Positions 57,574-64,000 of a stretch of DNA of 64,000 nt are shown here, one piece after another. The notes beneath the pieces were generated by a model. It saw nothing but the letters and a program-made list of their open reading frames with translations, was not told where the DNA came from and searched no databases. The DNA is from Nesterenkonia sp. LB17 (lineage in GTDB: Bacteria > Actinomycetota > Actinomycetes > Actinomycetales > Micrococcaceae): assembly GCF_022565915.1 (NCBI RefSeq), contig NZ_JAJOYX010000004.1:62001-126000 (forward strand), in the 5' to 3' direction. Both the position numbers and the translations under genes were made by a program. Every line of letters starts with the position of its first letter. The stretch's first letter is position 1.

Positions 57574-58536
57574 ATGGGCTTTTTCGACACAATCATGTGG
57601 CCCTTCACCTGGGCCGTCTCCTTCATCCTGAGCACCTTCCACGGTCTTCTGACCGCGGTGGGACTGCCGTTCGACTCAGGATGGAACTGGGTGCTGTCCA
57701 TCGTCCTGCTGGTGCTCGTGATCCGCATCATCCTGATCCCGCTGTTCGTCAAGCAGATCAAGTCGCAGCGCGGCATGCAGATCATCCAGCCCGAGGTGCA
57801 GAAGCTCCAGGCCAAGTACAAGGGCAAGAAGGACCCGGTCTCGCGCCAGCAGATGGCGCAGGAGCAGCAGGCGCTGTTCAAACAGCACAACGTGAACCCG
57901 TTCATGACGTGCCTGCCGCTGCTCGCGCAGATGCCGATCTTCTTCGCCCTGTTCTGGATGCTCAACCGGATGCGAGAGGAGCAGAACCAGGCCGAGGGCT
58001 ACGGCGCGCTCAGCGCGGCAGAGGTCCAGAGCTTCGATGGTTCGGAGATCTTCGGCGTCGGGATGTCGGACATCTTTCTCCCGGCCTTCAACGTGGACCC
58101 CACACGCTGGGACGTCATCGCGCTGACCTCGGTCATGATCGTGGCCATGGTCGCCACGCAGTTCTTCACGCAGAAGCAGCTGATGAGCAAGAACATGTCC
58201 GAAGCGGCCCTGACCGGACAGTTCGCACAGACCCAGAAGATGATGCTCTACGTGCTGCCCCTGGTCTTCGTGGTCGGCGGCGTGAACTTCCCCGTCGGCG
58301 TGCTCGTCTACTGGACGGCCACCAACTTCTGGACCATGGGTCAGCAGTGGTGGGTCATCCGCAACAACCCGACGCCCGGGTCGCTGGCGGAGAAGGAACT
58401 CAACCTGCGCCGCGCCGCGCGCGGACTGCCGCCCTTCAATGAGGCGCCCAAGCCCGCTGCCGAGCAGCCCAAGCCGACTGGAAAGCACCTGGGGCAGACT
58501 TCCCAGCCTGCAAAGAAGAAGAAGAGGAAGAAGTAG
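57574..58536 (+). CDS. yidC: Membrane protein insertase YidC
   Basis: 320-residue Oxa1-family insertase with five helices. The first lies near WVLSIVLLVLVIRIILIPLFV, with the conserved Arg; the cytoplasmic coiled region EVQKLQAKYKGKKDPVSRQQMAQEQQALFKQHNVNPF and the MTCLPLLAQMPIFFALFWML helix are typical. The C-terminus is lysine-rich (KKKKRKK), used for ribosome contact. It follows yidD by 68 bp. Confidence 0.95.
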   Translation: MGFFDTIMWPFTWAVSFILSTFHGLLTAVGLPFDSGWNWVLSIVLLVLVIRIILIPLFVKQIKSQRGMQIIQPEVQKLQAKYKGKKDPVSRQQMAQEQQALFKQHNVNPFMTCLPLLAQMPIFFALFWMLNRMREEQNQAEGYGALSAAEVQSFDGSEIFGVGMSDIFLPAFNVDPTRWDVIALTSVMIVAMVATQFFTQKQLMSKNMSEAALTGQFAQTQKMMLYVLPLVFVVGGVNFPVGVLVYWTATNFWTMGQQWWVIRNNPTPGSLAEKELNLRRAARGLPPFNEAPKPAAEQPKPTGKHLGQTSQPAKKKKRKK

Positions 58537-58541
58537 CAGCC

Positions 58542-59207
58542 ATGAGCGAGAACGAGACCCAGCTGAGCGAGACGGACGCCCCCGAGCAGGACTCGACCCC
58601 CGAGCAGGATGCGCCGTCTGAACAGCAGCACAGCGCCGCCGCAGCGGGTCAAGCCGCTCCGGTGAGCGGCGACGCCGCCGAGGCCCCCAGCGACGATGCA
58701 GAGGCCCCCAGGGATGATGCTGAGGGCGACAAGCCCCCCGCTGGAGGTGCCACCGACGAGGGTGACATCGCCGCTGACTACCTCGAAGAGCTGCTGGACA
58801 TCGTTGATCTGGACGGTGATATCGACATCGAGGTCCGCGGGGGACGCACGTACGTCTCCATCGTGACCGAAGACGGCGGCGAAGAGCTCGATGACCTCGT
58901 CGGACACCGCGGCGAGGTTCTCGATGCGCTGCAGGAGCTGACTCGGCTCGCCGTGCTCACCGCCACCGGCGAGCGGACTCGGCTGATCCTGGACATCGCG
59001 GGACACCGCGACCAGCGCCAGGAGGAGCTCAAGGAGCAGGCCGAGAGCGCGATCGCCAAGGTCAGGGACCGCGGTGAGGACGAGCACCTGGAACCGATGA
59101 GTGCCTATGAGCGCAAGATCGTCCATGACTTCGTCGCCGACTCTGGACTCATCAGCGAGTCCGAGGGTGAAGGCAAGCGCCGCCACGTGGTCATCTCACC
59201 GGCCTGA
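58542..59207 (+). CDS. Jag/KhpB-family RNA-binding protein (KH and R3H)
   Basis: 221 residues: a disordered acidic N-terminus (1-75), a KH-like domain (DLDGDIDIEVRGGRTYVSIV, LVGHRGEVLDALQELTRLAV) and a C-terminal R3H domain (LEPMSAYERKIVHDFVADSGLISESEGEGKRRHVVI). The family binds RNA and affects cell elongation in Gram-positives. It sits between yidC and rsmG, the conserved order. Confidence 0.92.
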   Translation: MSENETQLSETDAPEQDSTPEQDAPSEQQHSAAAAGQAAPVSGDAAEAPSDDAEAPRDDAEGDKPPAGGATDEGDIAADYLEELLDIVDLDGDIDIEVRGGRTYVSIVTEDGGEELDDLVGHRGEVLDALQELTRLAVLTATGERTRLILDIAGHRDQRQEELKEQAESAIAKVRDRGEDEHLEPMSAYERKIVHDFVADSGLISESEGEGKRRHVVISPA

Positions 59208-59288
59208 GCGCGACCATCTGCCGCTGGCGTCCGATACGCCGCAGCTCAGAACAGCCGAGGATCCGGTTCTTCCCCCAAGGAGCAAGTC

Positions 59289-60038
59289 ATGAGTGAGCCC
59301 CAGGACGACCGCGAAGCAGCCATCGCCGAGCAGATCAACGACGGCCAGCTCGGTGAGCCGGAGGTCCCCGGACAGGGACCGTCGCTCGAGGCTCCCGAGC
59401 TCACCGAGCAGGAGCAGCGCGCTGCAGAGACGCTCTTCGGTGAGCGCCTGGACCTGGCGAAGCGGTACGTGGGACACCTTTGCTCCACCGGCATCGAGCA
59501 TGGCCTGCTCGGTCCGCGGGAGGTTCCCATCATGTGGTCGCGGCATGTGCTCAACTGCGCTGTGCTGGGCCCTGAGCTGTCGGCAGGGACCACGGTCGCC
59601 GACGTCGGCACAGGGGCGGGCCTTCCAGGCCTCGCCCTGGCCATCGCGCGCCCCGACGTCGAGTTCATTCTGATCGAACCCATGGAACGCCGAGTCGAGT
59701 GGCTCAGCACCGTGGTCCAGGATCTCGAGCTCGACAACGTCCAGCTCATCCGGGCACGCGCTGAGGAAGTCACTGACGAGGTCATGGCCGATGTGGTCAC
59801 CGCTCGCGCCGTGACAGCACTCAAAAAGCTTTTGCCCATGACGGTTCCGCTGCTCGATGACGACGGCGAGCTGATGCTCATCAAGGGACGCAGCGCCCGT
59901 GGGGAGATCGCCGCGGCCGGAAAGTCTTTCAGCAAGCACAAGCTGGCAAACCCCACCGTCGAGCTTCTCGGCGAGGGCCTCCTTGAGGAGCCCAGCACGG
60001 TGGTGCGTTGCCGCCGTCGGTCCGCCGGACCGCGCTAG
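59289..60038 (+). CDS. rsmG: 16S rRNA (guanine-527-N7)-methyltransferase RsmG
   Basis: 249-residue SAM-dependent methyltransferase that modifies G527 in 16S rRNA; loss gives low-level streptomycin resistance in several bacteria. Motifs: RHVLNCAVLGP, SAM loop VADVGTGAGLPGLALAIARPD, and ADVVTARAVTALKKLLPMTVPLL. AAGGAG lies 6 bp before the ATG. The N-terminal 35 residues are an acidic extension. Confidence 0.94.
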   Translation: MSEPQDDREAAIAEQINDGQLGEPEVPGQGPSLEAPELTEQEQRAAETLFGERLDLAKRYVGHLCSTGIEHGLLGPREVPIMWSRHVLNCAVLGPELSAGTTVADVGTGAGLPGLALAIARPDVEFILIEPMERRVEWLSTVVQDLELDNVQLIRARAEEVTDEVMADVVTARAVTALKKLLPMTVPLLDDDGELMLIKGRSARGEIAAAGKSFSKHKLANPTVELLGEGLLEEPSTVVRCRRRSAGPR

Positions 60039-60201
60039 CTTCGGCTCATCCAGGGTCCTGCTCGACCCCATGCCGCTCCAAAGGCGCGGGGGGTGCCAGG
60101 TGACGGCAGTGGCCTAGACTCGTATCTGTGCCCACGCCGCGGTCCCTCCGGGGTGATGGGCACCGCCAGGTGCTCCAGTCATGACAAGGAAAGGATGGCC
60201 C

Positions 60202-61176
60202 GTGCAGGAGAAGCGCGTTTCACGTGAAACCAGTGGTGCCGCCAAGGCCGCCGAAGCAGCCGCGAGCACTGCAGAGGGCTCTTCGATCCTGGAGTCCCTC
60301 GCCGCGTCCTCTCCCCTGGCCGCTGAACTCGCGGACGAGAATCGCCGACGCAAGAAACTCACCACCACTGAGTTGAACCGCCCCAGCCACACCCGGGCCA
60401 TCACCGTCTCCAATCAGAAGGGCGGGGTCGGCAAGACCACAAGCACCGTGAACCTGTCCGCCGCACTGGCCGATCAGGGATTCAACGTGCTGGTGATCGA
60501 CATCGACCCGCAGGGAAACGCCTCCACAGCCCTGGGCGTGGATCACTCGGCGGACACCGATTCCGTCTACGACGTGCTGATCGAGGATTTCGCCCTCGCC
60601 GATGTCGTCGCTGACTGCCCGGACGTGCCTCGACTCCAAGTGGTGCCGGCCACGATCCACCTCGCCGGTGCCGAGATCGAGCTGGTCTCCCTGGTTGCTC
60701 GGGAACAGCGGCTTGCCCGCGCGCTCGCCGAGTACTACCGGTATCGCGAGGAGAACGGTCTCGAACGACTGGACTTCGTCTTCATCGACTGTCCCCCCAG
60801 CCTCGGACTGTTGACTGTGAACGCCTTCGTCGCCGCCCAGGAAGTCCTGATTCCGATCCAGTGTGAGTACTACGCGCTGGAGGGACTGAGTCAGCTGTTG
60901 AACAACATCGGCATGATCCAGAAGCACCTGAATCCGCCGCTGAAGGTCTCCACGATTCTTCTGACGATGTATGACGGTCGCACAAACCTGGCATCCCAGG
61001 TCGCGGGAGAAGTGCGCGAGCATTTCCCCGAGTCGGTGTTGAAATCCGTCATTCCGCGCAGCGTGCGCATCTCCGAGGCTCCTTCGTACCAGCAGACGGT
61101 GATCACCTACGACCGCTCCTCCACCGGCGCCCTGGCCTACCTTGAGGCCGCTGCTGAGCTCGTGCAGCGCTCCTGA
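60202..61176 (+). CDS. parA: Chromosome partitioning ATPase ParA
   Basis: 324-residue ParA/Soj. After an N-terminal tail of about 60 residues, the deviant Walker A is SNQKGGVGKTTSTVNLSAAL, with VIDIDPQGNASTALG and VFIDCPPSLGLLTVNA following. The GTG at 60202 has AAGGA 6 bp upstream; an in-frame ATG at 60181 lacks one. A parS site at 60217-60230 lies inside the first codons and is translated as VSRET. parB is over 1 kb away rather than adjacent. Confidence 0.93.
   Translation: MQEKRVSRETSGAAKAAEAAASTAEGSSILESLAASSPLAAELADENRRRKKLTTTELNRPSHTRAITVSNQKGGVGKTTSTVNLSAALADQGFNVLVIDIDPQGNASTALGVDHSADTDSVYDVLIEDFALADVVADCPDVPRLQVVPATIHLAGAEIELVSLVAREQRLARALAEYYRYREENGLERLDFVFIDCPPSLGLLTVNAFVAAQEVLIPIQCEYYALEGLSQLLNNIGMIQKHLNPPLKVSTILLTMYDGRTNLASQVAGEVREHFPESVLKSVIPRSVRISEAPSYQQTVITYDRSSTGALAYLEAAAELVQRS
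60217..60230. other. parS: parS site inside the parA 5' coding region
   Basis: GTTTCACGTGAAAC is the perfect palindromic core of the bacterial parS consensus TGTTTCACGTGAAACA. It sits in codons 5-10 of parA. Binding of ParB here could affect parA transcription. Confidence 0.92.
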
Positions 61177-62266
61177 CCTGGAACGATTGTTGTTTCTGAG
61201 CAGTCTTTACTGTGGTGCGTGACCGAATCTCGCGCTCGAGGCGCGGCGATTCGACTACCCTGTTTCACCTGAAACGCCCTTTGACCCTCACGCGCATGCT
61301 CTAGTTCCTACGCTGGTCACTGCGGTGCACCGTGGATCCCCGGGACCCCGACGACCGTCGGTGTGTCTCCAAGGAGTCAGCCGGGCGGTCTGGCGGATCA
61401 TCAACCGACACTGATCAGCTCGCGCGTCTTGGAGGCCGAGAATCAGCGGCTCTTGTGCCCATGGCGATGCGATCTGCGTTCGTTTCACGTGAAACCCATG
61501 CATGTCTGAGCCAGGCTGCCCTGACTCAGGCAGTCGACGGGCGGTGTGGTTCCATGTGGAACACACAGACGGCAAGTTGGACCGGCGTCACTGTTCGGCT
61601 GGGACCCTCGCTGCCGTGACCACCGGTTGGCTCGCGACCAGCGACCCGCCCGGGCAGAACAGCAGAAGACGCTGACGATCGTGCCGCGCCAGGGGCGTCT
61701 GCGCGCGTTTCACGTGAAACCAGCCCGTGGATGTGTTCTACTCTCTCGACCGTCCCGCCGCGAATACGTTTCACGTGGAACACGCCGAAGATTCTTCGGA
61801 CGGCTGAGCCTCATTCGTCCGAGGGTCGACGCACTGGAGTCCAGGAGGTTCCATCGGTGGCGTCGAGAAGGGTTCTGCCACCCGGATCTCTGACTGCAAC
61901 GCTGCGATCCGGTATTCGGCGGCGTTTCACGTGAAACCAGCCCCGCAGCGCACTCGTTTCCCATAACTGCAGCGACAATGGGGTGTTTCACGTGGAACAC
62001 GCCGACCGGATGATGGGTGCCAGGGTCTTGTCAGGCCGACGGATGGACTGCTGAGCGCAAAGAAGACCATCAGCTGGGTCTGAACAGGGGCTATACAGCT
62101 GACCTTCTCGACTCGAACGCCGCGTTCCGCCGATGCGCGGCGTTTCACGTGAAACTCCCACCCATTACCCCTCGCTTGGCCCATCCGCACCTGTTTGCTC
62201 CGTAGAATAGATGTCGCCGCCATTCACACTGAGCGGTTCCAGTTCTATCTCCTAGGAGGCTGCCGA
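61177..62266. repeat. parS: parS array in the parA-parB intergenic region
   Basis: This 1090-bp interval has no convincing gene. Intact parS cores lie at 61482-61495, 61707-61720, 61924-61937 and 62142-62155 (GTTTCACGTGAAAC) and at 61766-61779 and 61985-61998 (GTTTCACGTGGAAC, the asymmetric variant known from Bacillus). Degenerate copies are at 61262-61275 (core CACCTG) and 61549-61562 (GTTCCATGTGGAAC). Spacing is roughly 60-225 bp. The sequence between sites shows no repeats, so this is not a tandem array. Confidence 0.92.
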
Positions 62267-63619
62267 ATGGCAGAACGAAAGCGGCGCGGTCTTGGTCGAG
62301 GCTTGGGCGCACTGATCAATAGTGACGCTCAGGAAGCGGAAGCAGCCCAGGCAGCCCAGCCGGCTGAGCCGGCTCAGGTCGTCGAACCGGTTCGGGAGAC
62401 GGAGGCGACTGAAGACGCGGAATCGGTCGCTCCGAGCGACTCATGGGAACCTGCCCAGCAGGTTTCACGTGAAACGCGCGAGTCGCGCCCCGCTGCTCCT
62501 CGCCCCATCGACGTGTTCTTCTCGGCGAAGGCAGACCTCGATAGACAAGTCATCGCCCGGGAATCAGCCACGATCTCCAAGCCAGGCACGACGTCGCGTC
62601 GCGCGACGGCTGGTCAGCGGGCACCGATGCCAGATGTGCTGTCCCGAGCGGGTGCCAAGCCTGCCGCCGCGAAGCCTGTTGCAGCCACGGATCCACGCTC
62701 GACTGCTGAGCAGCACGTCGGCGAGGAAACGGGTCCCACAGCCGCAGTCGAGACCGCATCTGTGCCGGAGGGGGCCTGGACCAGCTCTGTTTCACGTGAA
62801 ACCGGCGGATCTGTCGACGGTGCAGAGTTTCGATCCATCTCGGTCGACGCCATCGTGCCGAACTCGCGTCAGCCGCGCCAGGAATTCGACGAAGAGCACA
62901 TGGATGAGTTGATCCACTCCATTCGCGAGATCGGTGTGCTGCAGCCCATCGTGGTGCGTCCGGCGGGTCCTGATCACTTCGAACTGGTCATGGGCGAGAG
63001 ACGCTGGCGAGCCTCGAAGGCCGCAGACCGCGAGACGGTCCCGGCGATTGTCCGGATGACCGCCGACGACGACCTTCTCCGCGACGCTCTTTTAGAGAAT
63101 ATCCACAGATCACAGCTCAATCCTTTGGAGGAAGCAGCTGCATATCGTCAACTTCTCGATGATTTCAACTGTACCCAGGACGAACTTGCCGAGCGCATCG
63201 GCCGGTCTCGCCCGCAGATCAGCAACACCCTTCGGCTGATGAAGCTCCCCCCCGGCGTGCAGCGGCGAGTCGCCGCCGGGGTCCTCTCCGCGGGACATGC
63301 GCGCGCTCTGCTGGGGCTGAAGTCTCAGGAGCAGATGGATCAGCTGGCCGGACGGATCGTGGCGGAGGGACTCTCGGTGCGCGGCACAGAAGAAGCCGTG
63401 ACGCTTGCGCAGCGCGATCTGGGCAGCGGCGATCTCGGCCGTGAGCGGGCGAAGAGTCCGCGGGTGCGCCAGCTGGAGGAGTTCTCCGACGCCCTGACCG
63501 ATCGATTGGACACCCAGGTCAAAATCACCCTGGGGGCGAAGAAGGGCCGGATCGCCATCGACTTCGGCTCCATCGACGATCTGCACCGCTTGATGGAGAT
63601 GATCGGTTCTCGTTCATGA
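62267..63619 (+). CDS. parB: Chromosome partitioning protein ParB with long linker
   Basis: 450-residue CTPase clamp. The N-terminal ParA-contact motif is [12 protein letters not shown]. An unusually long low-complexity linker (about residues 20-186) precedes the ParB/Srx core with [23 protein letters not shown] and GERRWRAS (243-250), the helix-turn-helix [25 protein letters not shown] and a C-terminal dimer domain. AGGAGG lies 7 bp before the ATG. Two parS sites occur inside the linker, each read as VSRET (residues 66-70 and 175-179). Confidence 0.95.
   Translation: MAERKRRGLGRGLGALINSDAQEAEAAQAAQPAEPAQVVEPVRETEATEDAESVAPSDSWEPAQQVSRETRESRPAAPRPIDVFFSAKADLDRQVIARESATISKPGTTSRRATAGQRAPMPDVLSRAGAKPAAAKPVAATDPRSTAEQHVGEETGPTAAVETASVPEGAWTSSVSRETGGSVDGAEFRSISVDAIVPNSRQPRQEFDEEHMDELIHSIREIGVLQPIVVRPAGPDHFELVMGERRWRASKAADRETVPAIVRMTADDDLLRDALLENIHRSQLNPLEEAAAYRQLLDDFNCTQDELAERIGRSRPQISNTLRLMKLPPGVQRRVAAGVLSAGHARALLGLKSQEQMDQLAGRIVAEGLSVRGTEEAVTLAQRDLGSGDLGRERAKSPRVRQLEEFSDALTDRLDTQVKITLGAKKGRIAIDFGSIDDLHRLMEMIGSRS
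62462..62475. other. parS: parS site inside parB (first)
   Basis: Perfect GTTTCACGTGAAAC core in the linker-coding part of parB, translated as VSRET. Confidence 0.92.
62789..62802. other. parS: parS site inside parB (second)
   Basis: Core GTTTCACGTGAAAC, extended to TGTTTCACGTGAAACC, in the parB linker; also read as VSRET. Confidence 0.92.
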
Positions 63620-63645
63620 AGTCCGAGTCTTGATGAGCCGGCCGG

Positions 63646-63659
63646 GTTTCACGTGAAAC
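63646..63659. other. parS: parS site downstream of parB
   Basis: Core GTTTCACGTGAAAC followed by A, 27 bp after the parB stop. Its last base is the first base of the terminator hairpin stem. Confidence 0.92.
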
Positions 63660-63700
63660 AGGTGGGGCCCGGAACGCTGATGCGTTCCGGGCCCCACCTG
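63659..63700. terminator. Bidirectional hairpin between parB and thioredoxin gene
   Basis: caggtggggcccggaacgc (63659-63677) pairs perfectly with 63682-63700 over 19 bp with a 4-nt loop, between converging stops. Very stable, no T run. Confidence 0.85.
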
Positions 63701-63727
63701 TTCGGCCTCACGAAGTGCGACGAGCGC

Positions 63728-64000
63728 CTACTTCAGCAGGTCGGCGAATTCCTGCTCCAGGACCTGCTTCGGCTTGGCGCCGATGGAGGACTGGACATGC
63801 TCGCCGCCCTTGAAGGCGTAGACAGCGGGGATCGACGTGATCCCGAACTTCGCGGCGGTGCCTGGGTTCTCATCCACGTTGACCTTGACGACCTCGATCT
63901 TCTCGGGGTTCTCAGCGGCCAGTTCCTCGAGGATCGGGGTCAACATGCGGCAAGGGCCGCACCATTCGGCCCAGAAGTCCACGAGGACCGGCTTATCGGC
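63728..64000 (-). CDS. trxA: Thioredoxin (5' end outside window)
   Basis: C-terminal 90 residues of a thioredoxin; the gene begins beyond the right edge. The redox motif is in [16 protein letters not shown], with the cis-Pro loop [15 protein letters not shown]. The in-frame residues before it, ADKPVLVD, show that the gene continues past base 64000. TrxA next to parB is the usual actinobacterial position, often with trxB upstream. Confidence 0.93.
   Translation of the reverse strand, partial: ADKPVLVDFWAEWCGPCRMLTPILEELAAENPEKIEVVKVNVDENPGTAAKFGITSIPAVYAFKGGEHVQSSIGAKPKQVLEQEFADLLK

Noticed and set aside
61546-61893. Short open frames in the parA-parB gap on both strands
   Set aside because: They are Arg/Pro/Ser-rich, lack good ribosome sites and run straight through parS sites; nothing resembles a known protein.
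61262-63659. Repeated short palindromes considered as a CRISPR array
   Set aside because: Repeats are 14-16 bp, irregularly spaced by about 60-330 bp and match the parS consensus; no cas genes are present.

Overview
The window is a high-GC actinobacterial chromosome segment spanning the replication origin. The order rpmH-rnpA-yidD-yidC-jag-rsmG-parA-parB on one side and dnaA-dnaN-recF-dciA-gyrB-gyrA-DUF3566-tRNA-Ile-tRNA-Ala on the other, followed by cwsA-like, ppiA, crgA, sortase, trpG/pabA and the pknB-pknA-pbpA-rodA-pstP-fhaB-fhaA block, is the conserved origin neighbourhood of Actinomycetota. A flp/tad locus, a murT-gatD pair and a rhomboid with an N-terminal zinc motif suggest Micrococcales, possibly Micrococcaceae (for example Nesterenkonia-like). 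That family-level placement is an inference.

Layout: 1-3.2 kb, end of a sugar-uptake and catabolism operon (binding protein, Gfo/Idh/MocA dehydrogenase, TIM-barrel isomerase). 3.3-4.7 kb, an LPSTG-anchored DUF3494 surface protein. 5.2-12.8 kb, a complete monoderm Tad/Flp pilus locus reading leftward from the pilin gene (flp, tadE, tadG-like, cpaB, tadZ, tadA, tadB, tadC, prepilin peptidase), with a 20-bp perfect hairpin after flp. 13.1-14.5 kb, a TetR regulator and a YceI protein. 14.6-20.5 kb, a beta-glucoside operon like Streptomyces cebEFG-bglC-cebR with a 16-bp palindromic operator. 20.7-31.0 kb, the FHA/PP2C/RodA/PBP/Ser-Thr-kinase cell-wall control operon, tightly coupled by stop/start overlaps. 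31.1-33.1 kb, murT-gatD. 33.2-41.6 kb, crgA, a class E sortase, a glutamine amidotransferase, a CwsA-like protein, ppiA, a rhomboid, two CNNM-type transporters and a hydrolase.

41.7-53.3 kb, tRNA-Ala, a 37-residue DLW-39-like protein, tRNA-Ile, the DUF3566 protein, gyrA, gyrB, dciA, recF, dnaN, oriC and dnaA. 53.4-56.0 kb, a two-gene ABC exporter lying between dnaA and rpmH. 56.3-63.6 kb, rpmH to parB. At the right edge is the end of a thioredoxin gene.

The main oddities are a roughly 1.1-kb gene-free interval between parA and parB packed with parS sites, with further parS sites inside parA and parB; a second cluster of DnaA boxes at about 37.93-38.03 kb, 13 kb from oriC; a roughly 70-residue insertion inside the PknB kinase domain; a rhomboid gene whose conserved zinc motif begins upstream of any usual start codon; and a mini-gene between the two tRNAs. 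No rRNA, CRISPR array, insertion sequence or prophage was seen.
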